Origin: an uncultured Lacticaseibacillus sp.
Lineage (GTDB): Bacteria > Bacillota > Bacilli > Lactobacillales > Lactobacillaceae
Length of the DNA stretch: 64,000 bases
Assembly: GCA_934370925.1 (NCBI GenBank)
Contig: CAKRNG010000002.1
Span: forward strand, 62,001 to 126,000
Reading direction: 5' to 3'
Shown here: positions 1 to 9,456 of the stretch, in pieces
How the letters are laid out: each line of letters opens with the position of its first letter
How positions within the stretch are numbered: position 1 is the stretch's first letter
The notes under the pieces: generated by a model
The model's database searches: none
Seen by the model: only the letters and a program-made list of their open reading frames with translations
What the model was told of the DNA's origin: nothing
Position numbers and translations under genes: made by a program

Positions 1-1796
1 CGCAAATCCCCTCGACACTTGACCAGGTGATTGTTTCCGAAACGGGTCTCTCGCGCATTAACCGGGCAAAATATGTGTACATCATGGGCGCGACAAGTAG
101 TGTGATGCCCGATGCCACCACGGACAAGGACATCTTGACCAGTGAAGACCGCCATGTGCTGACGCCCGTCCTGCCTGAAGGGTGTTTCTTGCCAGACGCC
201 GGAGCAGACGCGGCGTTAACCGAGCCATTTCTCAACTACCTCGCATTTGCTGCGCCGACACAGCAGCTGACGCTTAGCTACCCAATTCGGGAAGAGGGGG
301 AGAATGAGCCATCCCCTTACGTTGCAGGTTTACGTCAAGCATCAGGACTTTCCTGGGAAATCTGGAACGACCCCCAGCCATCAGATTCAGTGGCCCATCT
401 CATCGGGACATCACGTAGCCTGCTCAGTGACCGGCAACAAATTTTGCGGGCGTTACGTGACACGCAAACACCAATTGGCCCCGCTTGGCAGCAAGTGCAA
501 GACAGCCTCAAGCAGACAGCACTTGCGCCACTTTTAGTGACCTTAGATACGAGTCTGGACTACACAAATAGCGCGGGACATCTACAGCCGGTTCTCGCCA
601 GTGAACTGTATGGCCGCCACTTAGCCGTCTCCATTTCAAGACTCGAAACTTTCTTCCGCAATCCGTTCGAATACTTCGTGAAGTATGGGCTTGGCTTAAC
701 ACCGCGCCGAGAATTCATGCTGACGCCAGCCGATACGGGGACACTCTACCACGAAGTTATGCAGCAATTGCTTGTGGAAGCGAATAAGCTGGGCGGAATT
801 GCCACACTTTCAGAAGATGTGGTCGCCCAGACTGTCCGGACGATTATGCAACAACTAACGGAACGTCCCGAATTTGCCGTGCTGACCAGCACCGCACGCA
901 TGCAATTCATCACCGAGTTACTGCAAGACATTATGCAACGGTCTGCCTGGGCCGTGCAGCGTGAACAACAGGCCAGTCATTTTCGTGTTGCCGCCCAGGA
1001 ACTCGACTTTGGGCTCGGACGTAATGGGTTGCCCGCACTTGATATTCCAATCGATCAGGGCGGACGCCAACACGTGCTGGTTCGTGGCCGAATTGACCGG
1101 TTGGACGAACTGCAGCAAAACGGTACAACTGAGTTCATGGTCGTCGATTATAAATCCAGCGACAAGCGTTTCTCCGCGCAAGATGCCTATTTTGGGCTGG
1201 GGATGCAAATGTTGACGTACATGGCAGCCGTCAAGCAGTCCGGCGTGCAGACAAACCGTGACCTCATGCCAGCAGGGGGAATGTTCATGCACCTGCATAA
1301 CCCGCGTTTGCCTTACCAAGCGGGTACAACTACCGATAATCAGGCGGATTTGTTGCTCCCACTTATGCAGATGCAGGGGATTCTTGTGGCAACACCCGGG
1401 ATTGCGCAACTCGACAGTCACGTTGCCGATGATTCGGGTGCCTTCATTGGGGGAAGTAAATCGGCCTTCTTCCCGTTGAAGGTCAAAAAAGATGGCACCG
1501 CAGCGGCAACAACGCCCATTGTGACACCATCCGAAATCGAAATGCTCTTAACGCACAACGAGGAACTGATTCGCCTGGCTGCGGACAAAATTTTGGCCGG
1601 CATCATCGAACTCGCCCCCGCACGCTATGACCAGAAGGCAGACGTGGTGACCCAAAGTGATTACACCAGTATCATGCAGTTCGACCCTGCACTCAGCGGC
1701 AACCGCTACCGGGACCTCACAAAGCTCAACATGAAGGACGTGTTGGCGCGACTTGCCAACCAGATTCAAGCGTACACCGACAATGACTTCAACTAG
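1..1796 (+). CDS. rexB: RexB/AddB helicase-nuclease subunit, 3' part only
   Basis: C-terminal ~597 residues of the B subunit of the RexAB (AddAB) double-strand-break repair enzyme. The frame is open to the left edge (first full codon at base 3), so the start lies outside the window. The nuclease domain is visible: a G-x-LYHE segment (codons near 745-760), then VRGRIDRLDE and the catalytic DYKSS motif near bases 1143-1160. The positions that hold iron-sulfur cysteines in Bacillus AddB carry other residues here (FFRNPFEYF, and a C-terminal TQSDYTSIMQFDP with no Cys), as known for RexB-type proteins. The stop is 22 bases before rexA, so the two form an operon. The product acts with RexA to resect DNA ends. 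Identification is firm; the missing N-terminal half cannot be assessed. Confidence 0.95.
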   Translation, partial: QIPSTLDQVIVSETGLSRINRAKYVYIMGATSSVMPDATTDKDILTSEDRHVLTPVLPEGCFLPDAGADAALTEPFLNYLAFAAPTQQLTLSYPIREEGENEPSPYVAGLRQASGLSWEIWNDPQPSDSVAHLIGTSRSLLSDRQQILRALRDTQTPIGPAWQQVQDSLKQTALAPLLVTLDTSLDYTNSAGHLQPVLASELYGRHLAVSISRLETFFRNPFEYFVKYGLGLTPRREFMLTPADTGTLYHEVMQQLLVEANKLGGIATLSEDVVAQTVRTIMQQLTERPEFAVLTSTARMQFITELLQDIMQRSAWAVQREQQASHFRVAAQELDFGLGRNGLPALDIPIDQGGRQHVLVRGRIDRLDELQQNGTTEFMVVDYKSSDKRFSAQDAYFGLGMQMLTYMAAVKQSGVQTNRDLMPAGGMFMHLHNPRLPYQAGTTTDNQADLLLPLMQMQGILVATPGIAQLDSHVADDSGAFIGGSKSAFFPLKVKKDGTAAATTPIVTPSEIEMLLTHNEELIRLAADKILAGIIELAPARYDQKADVVTQSDYTSIMQFDPALSGNRYRDLTKLNMKDVLARLANQIQAYTDNDFN

Positions 1797-1818
1797 GATA
1801 GAAGGGAAGCATGATTGC

Positions 1819-4800
1819 ATGTCAGAAGCAAAGTCAACCGAACCCGTTTTCACGCCTGACCAAGAACGTGCCATCCAAGATGGTGTCCCCGACTTCACGA
1901 CCTCACCGGCGCAGGGGGCGCACAACCTTCTTGTTTCCGCATCAGCAGGTTCAGGGAAAACCGCGGTTTTGGTGGAACGAATCCGTCGCCAGATTTTGGC
2001 CGGGGGGGATGTCTCGCGAATGCTTGTGGTGACGTTCACCAACGCGGCCGCTGCAGAAATGAAGGCGAAAATCGACCGGGCACTTAAAAAGTACCTGACG
2101 GAACACCGGCACGAGATGACGGATGAGACACGGCGGCACTTAACGGAACAAATTGGCATCGTGGATAGCGCGCCTATCAGCACGCTCGATGCATTCGCCC
2201 TGCAAGTGGTGCAACAATACTATTACGTGGACAATCTGGACCCGAATTTCCGCATTCTCGCGGATACGACCGAGGCACTAATGATTCAAGAAACTGTGTG
2301 GGATGACCTGCGTGAGGCCTTGTACACAGGCGAACCCGATGCATTCGGTGATTTGACCCGTAATTTCGCGACTGGGTGGCATGATGACGTGCTGGGTGAC
2401 CTGATTTTACGGATTTACACCTATGCCATGACCACCACGGATCCAAAAGGGTGGATTTCCCGTCTGCAGCAGCCTTACACAGCCAGCCTCGATGCGGACA
2501 GTCCGTTCGTTAACCAGCTGGCAATGGCACTCGCCCCAACGCTACAAGAGGCCGAAAACCTGATTGTACAGGCCAAGGAGAAAACGTCGGCGCCAGACTT
2601 AGCGAAGTGGACGGACACGCTGGATCAAGATCTGACCTATATTTTGACCCTTGAATCCGAACTTGGTGGTGATTATGGGCCCCTATACGCCACGCTTAGC
2701 GAACGGAAATGGCCGGCCTGGCCGCGCAACAAGGTGGCTGATGAAGGGCTCAAGGCAGATAAGGATGACGCGAAGCAACAGCGTGATGCGGCCAAAAAGT
2801 TAATTGAAAAGCACGTGCTGCCACTCGTGACACTTCCCGCAAATGAATTGTTAGAAACACTCACGGGCGCGGGAACGGTGGTCGCTGAACTGAGCCACGT
2901 TGCCGAACTTTTCCGCACGCATTACGCCGCCGAAAAAAAGCGGCGCCACGTGATGGATTTCGGTGACATCGAACAGGCGGCGCTCCGCATCCTAACAAAA
3001 ACCAATCCGGACACGGGTCTATCCGTGGGGCAGGCGTTCCGTGAAGCGTTCGACGTGGTGCTCGTTGATGAATACCAGGACACGAACCCCCTGCAGGAGG
3101 CCCTTTTGCAAGCAGTCAGTGAGGAAACGCCTGGGAACCGGTTCATGGTGGGGGACGTTAAACAGAGTATCTACGGGTTCCGGCTCGCTGACCCATCTCT
3201 CTTCATGGCGAAGTACAACACCTATGCGAAAGCAGATACAACAGACCCAGAAACGTTCGCCACGCAGGGAGAGCACGTGACGCTCGCCGATAACTTCCGG
3301 TCTAGCCAAAACATCTTGGACTTCACTAACCTGATTTTCACCCAAATCATGGATAAACAACTCGGGGCTGTGAACTACACGGGTGCTGAGCAGTTGCAGT
3401 ACGGCGCCAAGGATTATGGGGATTACCGTCCCGACACGGAATTACTGTTGTATGCACCAGAGGCGGATGATGAAGGTGCCAAAATGGACAAAGATGAAGC
3501 GCAAGTTCGCCTTGTTGCCAATCGTATCCAAACACTTATGGCCGACCCCGCAAGCCAAATTTTCGACCGAAAACTTGGCGAAATGCGCCCAATCGACTAT
3601 CGGGACATCACGCTACTCGAACCAACGCGTAGCCAAAACCTTCTGATTCAACAAGTCTTTGCGGATGCAGGCATTCCGGTTGTCGTGAATAACGCACAGA
3701 ATTATTTCAAGACGACTGAACTGCAGGTGATGCTGGCACTATTGCGGGTCATTGATAATCCGCTTCAAGAAATTCCACTCGTGGCCGTTCTCCGTTCCCC
3801 AATTGTTGGGTTAACCGCCGATGAACTGGCTTTGATTCGAATCACTGACAAGAGTGTCCCGTATTACGACGCCTTGGCGACATTCCAAAACCAGTTCGAG
3901 GCAGATACGGCCACGCCGCTTGCCACGCGGACGTATGAAAAAGTTGCGCGATTTACAACGCAACTGACGCACTGGCGCGATTTGGCGCGCACCAATCAAC
4001 TCGTTGATTTAATTTGGGCGATTTATGCCGATACCGGCTACCTTGATTTCGTGGGGGGATTGCCAGGCGGGCGGCAACGTCAAGCCAACCTGCACGCCCT
4101 TTATGAACGTGCCCATAGCTACGAAGAGGGGGGCTTCCGTGGGGTCTTCGCCTTTGTCCACTTTATCGAACTCATGATGAAGCGGGATCAAGACCTCGCA
4201 GCGCCGGTTGTGGTCGACCCCAATACGAACGCGGTGAACCTCATGACGATTCACGGGAGTAAGGGGCTCCAGTTCCCCATTGTCTTCTTGATGAACACCA
4301 GTCGTCAGTTCCGTGGCGGTCACGGTGAGGGCAGTGTTGTCCTAAGTAGTGATGGAATTGGCATCAACTGGTATGATGCCAGTCGCCAAATGACCGTGCC
4401 AACACCGCAATTAGGCCTAGCGACCGCCGCCAAAGCTGCAGCTGAACAAGCCGAAAATATGCGTGTTCTCTACGTTGCGTTAACGCGTGCAGAACAACGT
4501 CTCTTTGTTGTGGGGCACACCAAGGATGAAGAAACGACCATTAATCATTGGCAAACATTGGCAAGTGGCACTGAAACGGTTTTGCCGTATGCAGTTCGCC
4601 TCGATGCCACCTCACAGTTAGACCTAATCGGCGCGAGCTTGGTGCGTCACCCTAAGTTTCCAGGGAATACGGGCACGATGACAAAATCACTCATGAGTGA
4701 CCCAACTGTCTTCCACGTCCAGTTTTCAAAAACGGTTCCCATCCAGACACGGCAACACGCGGGCAACGCGGACGTTCAACCGCCATTAGACATCGACGTC

Positions 4801-5532
4801 GACAACTGGCTTTCTTTCACCTATCCGCACGAATCGGCCACCCGTACGACCGTTTTTCAGTCCGTTTCGGAAGTGAAGGGGGCCTTCGATACGGATCCGG
4901 CCGTTCGCGAGTTGAACGAACGAACGGGCGCGACGCAACAAACTTGGCAAAACCGCGCCACAAGTACACTCGCCACGCCGGAATTTATGCAGGTAGACGA
5001 CCATCTCGATAACACAGCAGTCGGCACGGCAACGCACGCCTTACTGCACGCAATTGATTTGACCCAACCCGTGACGGCCGACGCCTTGCAGAACACGTTG
5101 CGTCAACTCGTCACGGACGGCCTCGTTGACCAAATTGTGGCCGATCGTGTGAAGCTGGCAAATGTTGCCCGCTTCTTCACCACGTCATTGGGGCAAGCGT
5201 TACAAGCGCACGCAGCTGACGCCAAACGAGAAGCACCCTTTGCCATGCTGGTTCCAGCGGCGCGTTTGTTTAAAGAAATGGCGGGGGATGACCAAAACAT
5301 CTTGATACACGGGATTATGGACGGCTACTTCGACGCTGGCACGCATATGGTCCTGTTCGATTACAAGACTGACCACATCATTCCTAACCAAGAACAAACT
5401 GTTATCAACCGCTATACGGGGCAACTCGCACTCTATGCACACGCACTACACGCGATGACGGGTAAACCAGTCGAAGCGCAACTCATCTTACTCGAATCCC
5501 CCACAAGCGTTCACCCCGTGGACTTAACGTAA
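1819..5532 (+). CDS. rexA: RexA/AddA helicase-nuclease subunit
   Basis: ATP-dependent 3'-5' helicase and nuclease, 1237 residues, partner of RexB in recombinational repair. UvrD-like motifs are complete and in order: Walker A (SAGSGKTA), TFTNAAAAEMK, Walker B (VVLVDEYQDTN), GDVKQSIYGFR, DNFRS, TIHGSKGLQFP and LYVALTRAEQRL. The C-terminal nuclease domain carries GIMDGYFD and FDYKTD. Upstream in-frame ATGs exist at 1753 (inside rexB) and 1783. ATG 1819 is preferred because it follows the rexB stop and has the purine-rich stretch AGAAGGGAAG about 10 bases before it. No terminator with a T-run follows; the next 527 bases begin with a large palindromic element. Confidence 0.96.
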   Translation: MSEAKSTEPVFTPDQERAIQDGVPDFTTSPAQGAHNLLVSASAGSGKTAVLVERIRRQILAGGDVSRMLVVTFTNAAAAEMKAKIDRALKKYLTEHRHEMTDETRRHLTEQIGIVDSAPISTLDAFALQVVQQYYYVDNLDPNFRILADTTEALMIQETVWDDLREALYTGEPDAFGDLTRNFATGWHDDVLGDLILRIYTYAMTTTDPKGWISRLQQPYTASLDADSPFVNQLAMALAPTLQEAENLIVQAKEKTSAPDLAKWTDTLDQDLTYILTLESELGGDYGPLYATLSERKWPAWPRNKVADEGLKADKDDAKQQRDAAKKLIEKHVLPLVTLPANELLETLTGAGTVVAELSHVAELFRTHYAAEKKRRHVMDFGDIEQAALRILTKTNPDTGLSVGQAFREAFDVVLVDEYQDTNPLQEALLQAVSEETPGNRFMVGDVKQSIYGFRLADPSLFMAKYNTYAKADTTDPETFATQGEHVTLADNFRSSQNILDFTNLIFTQIMDKQLGAVNYTGAEQLQYGAKDYGDYRPDTELLLYAPEADDEGAKMDKDEAQVRLVANRIQTLMADPASQIFDRKLGEMRPIDYRDITLLEPTRSQNLLIQQVFADAGIPVVVNNAQNYFKTTELQVMLALLRVIDNPLQEIPLVAVLRSPIVGLTADELALIRITDKSVPYYDALATFQNQFEADTATPLATRTYEKVARFTTQLTHWRDLARTNQLVDLIWAIYADTGYLDFVGGLPGGRQRQANLHALYERAHSYEEGGFRGVFAFVHFIELMMKRDQDLAAPVVVDPNTNAVNLMTIHGSKGLQFPIVFLMNTSRQFRGGHGEGSVVLSSDGIGINWYDASRQMTVPTPQLGLATAAKAAAEQAENMRVLYVALTRAEQRLFVVGHTKDEETTINHWQTLASGTETVLPYAVRLDATSQLDLIGASLVRHPKFPGNTGTMTKSLMSDPTVFHVQFSKTVPIQTRQHAGNADVQPPLDIDVDNWLSFTYPHESATRTTVFQSVSEVKGAFDTDPAVRELNERTGATQQTWQNRATSTLATPEFMQVDDHLDNTAVGTATHALLHAIDLTQPVTADALQNTLRQLVTDGLVDQIVADRVKLANVARFFTTSLGQALQAHAADAKREAPFAMLVPAARLFKEMAGDDQNILIHGIMDGYFDAGTHMVLFDYKTDHIIPNQEQTVINRYTGQLALYAHALHAMTGKPVEAQLILLESPTSVHPVDLT

Positions 5533-5539
5533 GGCCAGT

Positions 5540-5740
5540 GCGTACTGGTGGTCTCCGTTGCGGGCTTAGGGGGCCGGAACGTGGTGTGGCCGGCTCCAGC
5601 CGCTGACGCGTCTTCCGCCTAGATTTGAAGCCTCGGCTCGCTACGCTCCCGCGAGTCTCCAAATCTGCCAGTCTGACCAAAACCCGGTCAGACTTCCACC
5701 ACTTGGCCCCCACGCCCTTCGCTCCGACCACCAGTACACA
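5540..5740. repeat. ~200-base nested palindromic element after rexA
   Basis: The ends are a perfect 12-bp inverted repeat (GTACTGGTGGTC at 5542-5553, GACCACCAGTAC at 5726-5737). Inside, further arms pair in register: GGGCnnnGGGGGCC (5562-5575) with GGCCCCCnnGCCC (5705-5717), and GTGGTG (5581-5586) with CACCAC (5697-5702). The centre holds two smaller hairpins: AGATTTG/CAAATCT (5621-5627, 5660-5666) and GTCTGACC/GGTCAGAC (5671-5678, 5686-5693). It lies 9 bases after the rexA stop, has no reading frame of note and is more GC-rich than its surroundings. It resembles a miniature inverted-repeat element or a structured RNA; its sequence differs from the other repeat family in this window. Confidence 0.75.
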
Positions 5741-6059
5741 CCTACATAAATTGAGTGGATGAGTTTCCTCTCTTTATTTAGGAAAAAAACTTTTCAGGTA
5801 GGACATTCGCGGCTTTGCGCGAATGTCTTATCGAGGTTAGGTTTGCTCAATGAGAAGTCGATTTACTAGCATTGTATCCTCCGAGTTTTAACGTCAACAA
5901 TCGACAAATGAATGCAACGCAAGGAGCGACAGCGACGTTGCGTCAACATCTTTTCGTTCAAACAAGAAGATGATTGGTGGCAACTGCCGACTAGTGGCGC
6001 TACCCGACTATCCGGAGTAAAATGGATGTATTCAAACTATAGAAGATTTTGGTGATGAC
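5741..6059. other. Intergenic DNA before dinG with a 10-bp hairpin
   Basis: No gene is seen. A perfect hairpin GACATTCGCG / CGCGAATGTC lies at 5802-5827 with a six-base loop and no T-run on the plus strand. On the minus strand it is followed by an A/T-rich stretch. A diverged repeat (5881-5955) is listed separately. The dinG promoter should be within 5956-6050, but no convincing -35/-10 pair stands out. Confidence 0.5.
5881..5955 (+). repeat. 75-base dispersed repeat, copy 1
   Basis: The 3' part (5914-5955) matches 37326-37369 almost base for base, with GCAACGCAAGG, GCGACAGCGACG and TTGCGTCAAC in the same order and spacing. The preceding 29 bases starting with CCGAG align without gaps but are diverged. 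GCAACG and CGTTGC within it are complementary, so it can fold. Function unknown. Confidence 0.6.
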
Positions 6060-8897
6060 ATGAATCCAGACACCGTTTACGCGGTGATTGATCTTGAAAC
6101 GACAGGGCCAGAGTGCAAGAAGGGCGACCGCATTATCCAGTTCGGGTGTGCGCTCGTCCGCCGTGGTCACGTCATTCAAACCGTTTCGCAGTTGATCAAT
6201 CCAGATACGGCGGTTCCACAATCAATTCAACAACTAACCGGCATCACGCCAGACGTCCTTGTCAGCGCCCCGTATTTTGATGAAGTGGCACCCGCACTTG
6301 CAGGGCTCATCGGGAACGCCGTTATTGTGGCGCACAATGTGAACTTCGACTATCCCTTCTTAGATGCAGAAATGCAGCGGGTGGGGCGCCCGCCGATGAC
6401 GAATCAGGCGATTGATACCGTTCAATTAGCACAGATTATGTTGCCCAATCAGGCAAGTTATCGTTTGGCCGACCTGACGCATTTTCTTGGTATTAAACAC
6501 GAAAATCCACATCAGGCTGACAGCGACGCCATTAGTACCGCTACGTTGCTGACCAAGTTAACACGGCGATTCACGCGGTTGCCTGATGCGACCCAACAGT
6601 TGCTTGCCAGCCGTAGCGATTTTCTTGTGCGCGATACGGGCGCCTATTTACGGTCGCTCGTGCAGCATAAGCGGGCATTAACCAAGCGCTTCGTTCAGGT
6701 GCAAGACCTCGTGTTAGCGAGTCCGAGCGTGCCAGATGTCCCAGTGACACAGCCTGAGTTTCCAGCAACAGATAAAGCAAAACGCAAGGCCTTGAAGTCT
6801 GCAAAATTGCGGTTTCGTTTTGGCCAAGCAAAAATGATGGACAAAATTTATACGAACGCGCAGGGGGCACAAACGCCACTTCTCATTGAAGCGGGGACTG
6901 GCCTTGGGAAATCCTTGGGGTACCTAACACCACTGGCGGCTGTTGCCACGCCAGCACGAAAGGTGGTCGTTGCGACATCCACCACTGTCTTGCAAGAGCA
7001 GCTCGCCACAACTACGATGTCGGAACTTGGCCGGCTTTATGGGCGCCAGTTTGACGCCGTGGTGCTAAAAAGTTCGCGGCACTTTATCGATTTGAACAAG
7101 TTTGCGACGACCCTGCGCACCACAGGGGATTTTAACCGTGCCGATCAACTCCTACAGTTACGGCTGTGTGTTTGGTTGACGCAAACGCAAACGGGGGATT
7201 TGGATAGCCTGCATCTTACCGGCGACCAATCCCTGCTGATGCGCCGTATTCGACATACGGGCGACTTTGGGACGAGCGAGCGCAACCCGTTCTACAACGT
7301 GGACTTTTATCGGCGGCTTCTTGAACGTGCAAAACAGGCAACGTTCGTTGTGACGAATCACGCGTTTATTGCCCGCCACTATGAGGATGGCGTATTCAAC
7401 AACCAGCCGTTCCTCGTGGTTGATGAAGCCCAGCACTTCGCGGATAACGTTGCACCTGCGCTGGGGGTGCACTTGAACCTCACGCAATTGCGCCGACTAC
7501 TTAGCTCACTAAACGGGATCATTAGTCATCCCGATACCCACAGTCTCAGCACGATTTACGCGCAAAACGAACTCGTGAGTTACCAGTTGACGCAAATGCA
7601 CCAAAGCGTGGCGGATGGGCTACAGACGGTCACCAACATTCAAACGCAACTCTTTCACCACTACTTCCGGCACCATGACCGGCCGCATAGTGGGCAAATT
7701 GACCAAATTCTGACCCCGGCTGAAATTGAAGAATTCTTCACGCGTTTCGCTGAACCAGCAAATGAACTGGTCCGCCATTTACGACAAATCTTGCAGGTTG
7801 CAACGAGTTTACGGACGGATTACCTGCGTTCGCGCTCCCGATTTGTGACCAGCGATGTTCAGGTATTCCAACGCTTGGATGAAGTTAGTAGCCAACTAGA
7901 AGGCTTGCTCCCCGCGGTTTTGGATGTAGCTGCCCAAACACCACGGTTGCAAACGACCGAGTTGACGGTGCCGATTGTGCAATTAAAGCATCCGGATGAC
8001 CTCACGAGCCTGACGTTGCGGTGGCGCGCGATTGATACCGGTGCTCGGATTCAGGAGCTACTCGCACACTTTACCGCGCCTGTCTTCACGGGGGCCACGC
8101 TTACCGTTCGGCGACGCACCAACTTCTTGGCACACGAATTAGGGTATGGCTCCTTCAAGCCAGACCAAGTACTTATTACACGGAGTCCATTCAAGTACCG
8201 TGATCAGGCCCGTGTCATGCTGGCAACGGATGCACCAGAAGCACCGGCGACGCTGACTGACGATTATGTGCATTATTTAGCTGAGAGTATCGGGGCGCTG
8301 GCCGCCAACAAGCACCAGACTTTAGTTTTATTTACATCGCTAAATACCATCAAGGCGGTATATAATGAGCTTTGTAACAACCCTGAGATTGGGAACAAAG
8401 AAATCCTGGCGCAAGGGGTGACGGGCACTGCTGCCAAAATTGCGCGGCGATTTGCCGTTTCCACGAATGCGGTTTTGCTCGGGGCGGCTAGCTTCTTTGA
8501 AGGGGTCGATTACCCCAGCAAGCAACTTGAGACCGTCATCGTGACACGCTTGCCATTCACAAATCCGAATGATCCAGTGGTGAAGGCCCGTGCGGCGGTT
8601 CTGAAGAAGAAGGGACTTGACCCCTTCAAGGTCGATGCACTGCCGCGCGCCACACTCCAGTTGCGTCAAGGATTTGGACGCCTAATTCGTCGCGAGGACG
8701 ATCGCGGTGCGTTCGTCGTTCTGGATCCGCGATTCACCAAAACACAATTCGGGCGGGGCATGCAGAAATCGTTACCCCACGTGGACACAGATTTGCTCCC
8801 AACAAGTGAAATTCCTGCAGCAATTAACAAGTGGCTTGAACCGCTTGCGAGCGAACAGGTGCCGCTTAATCAGGCAAAACAAACGGAAACAAATTAA
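6060..8897 (+). CDS. dinG: DinG-family exonuclease/helicase
   Basis: 945 residues. The N-terminal third is a DEDD-type 3'-5' exonuclease domain like DnaQ: IDLETTG with the DxE pair near residue 12, HNVNFDYPF, and HQADSDA as the last Asp motif. The rest is an XPD/DinG superfamily 2 helicase core: Walker A (EAGTGLGKS), DEAQ box (VVDEAQHFAD), GAASFFEGVD and QGFGRLIRR. The region between Walker A and the DEAQ box has only one Cys, so there is no Fe-S cluster of the E. coli DinG type, in line with Gram-positive homologues whose helicase activity is doubtful. It probably acts in DNA repair or replication. The ribosome binding site is weak. ypmB follows after 43 bases. Confidence 0.93.
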   Translation: MNPDTVYAVIDLETTGPECKKGDRIIQFGCALVRRGHVIQTVSQLINPDTAVPQSIQQLTGITPDVLVSAPYFDEVAPALAGLIGNAVIVAHNVNFDYPFLDAEMQRVGRPPMTNQAIDTVQLAQIMLPNQASYRLADLTHFLGIKHENPHQADSDAISTATLLTKLTRRFTRLPDATQQLLASRSDFLVRDTGAYLRSLVQHKRALTKRFVQVQDLVLASPSVPDVPVTQPEFPATDKAKRKALKSAKLRFRFGQAKMMDKIYTNAQGAQTPLLIEAGTGLGKSLGYLTPLAAVATPARKVVVATSTTVLQEQLATTTMSELGRLYGRQFDAVVLKSSRHFIDLNKFATTLRTTGDFNRADQLLQLRLCVWLTQTQTGDLDSLHLTGDQSLLMRRIRHTGDFGTSERNPFYNVDFYRRLLERAKQATFVVTNHAFIARHYEDGVFNNQPFLVVDEAQHFADNVAPALGVHLNLTQLRRLLSSLNGIISHPDTHSLSTIYAQNELVSYQLTQMHQSVADGLQTVTNIQTQLFHHYFRHHDRPHSGQIDQILTPAEIEEFFTRFAEPANELVRHLRQILQVATSLRTDYLRSRSRFVTSDVQVFQRLDEVSSQLEGLLPAVLDVAAQTPRLQTTELTVPIVQLKHPDDLTSLTLRWRAIDTGARIQELLAHFTAPVFTGATLTVRRRTNFLAHELGYGSFKPDQVLITRSPFKYRDQARVMLATDAPEAPATLTDDYVHYLAESIGALAANKHQTLVLFTSLNTIKAVYNELCNNPEIGNKEILAQGVTGTAAKIARRFAVSTNAVLLGAASFFEGVDYPSKQLETVIVTRLPFTNPNDPVVKARAAVLKKKGLDPFKVDALPRATLQLRQGFGRLIRREDDRGAFVVLDPRFTKTQFGRGMQKSLPHVDTDLLPTSEIPAAINKWLEPLASEQVPLNQAKQTETN

Positions 8898-8940
8898 GTA
8901 ACACCCATTTTCGTTGATTCAATCATGAGAGGAAGTCATC

Positions 8941-9426
8941 ATGCACAAACCAAAACAAACGTGGCAACACTGGGCGATTCTAGCCGTTGTGGTCGCGATT
9001 ATTGCGGCCGTTATCTTCGTCTTGTGGTCGGCCATGCATCCGTACGCAAAGATTCGGCGCGAAGCCGAAAGCATTGCGGAAAAATCGGCGCAGACAACCC
9101 AGATTGATGGCTTTTGGTGGGACACCCGCGACAGTAGTTACTTAACGGTTAGTGGCCAGCGTAAATCCAAGGCGGTTTACGTTCTGATTGCGAAGAAGAC
9201 CGGGAAAGTCACGGTGCTTCAAAAGCGTGATGGGACAACCCGGAACGCCATTTTGCGTCAGGTGTGGACCAAGTATAGTCCAAAACGCGTTCTGAATGCC
9301 TCTCTCCGTAAACAGGGAAAGGACATTGTTTGGGATGTCGGGTTCGTCGATAAGCATGATCGTCTAGGTTACCTGACCTACGACTTTGAAACGGGCCAAC
9401 AATTAAAGGTCATTCGTGATCTATAA
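8941..9426 (+). CDS. ypmB: YpmB/TseB-like membrane-anchored protein
   Basis: 161 residues: a short basic start, one membrane segment (about residues 12-31, AILAVVVAIIAAVIFVLW), then an extracytoplasmic domain with the spacing of DUF5590/PepSY-like proteins. Bacillus YpmB (TseB) sits in the same dinG-aspB context and has been linked to regulation of the elongation transpeptidase PBP2A; that role here is inferred from family and synteny. A good ribosome binding site (GAGAGGAAG) precedes ATG 8941. Thirty bases separate it from the aminotransferase gene, so they are probably co-transcribed. Confidence 0.8.
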   Translation: MHKPKQTWQHWAILAVVVAIIAAVIFVLWSAMHPYAKIRREAESIAEKSAQTTQIDGFWWDTRDSSYLTVSGQRKSKAVYVLIAKKTGKVTVLQKRDGTTRNAILRQVWTKYSPKRVLNASLRKQGKDIVWDVGFVDKHDRLGYLTYDFETGQQLKVIRDL

Positions 9427-9456
9427 ATAAGTCAACTTCGAAAGAGAGGCAATACA

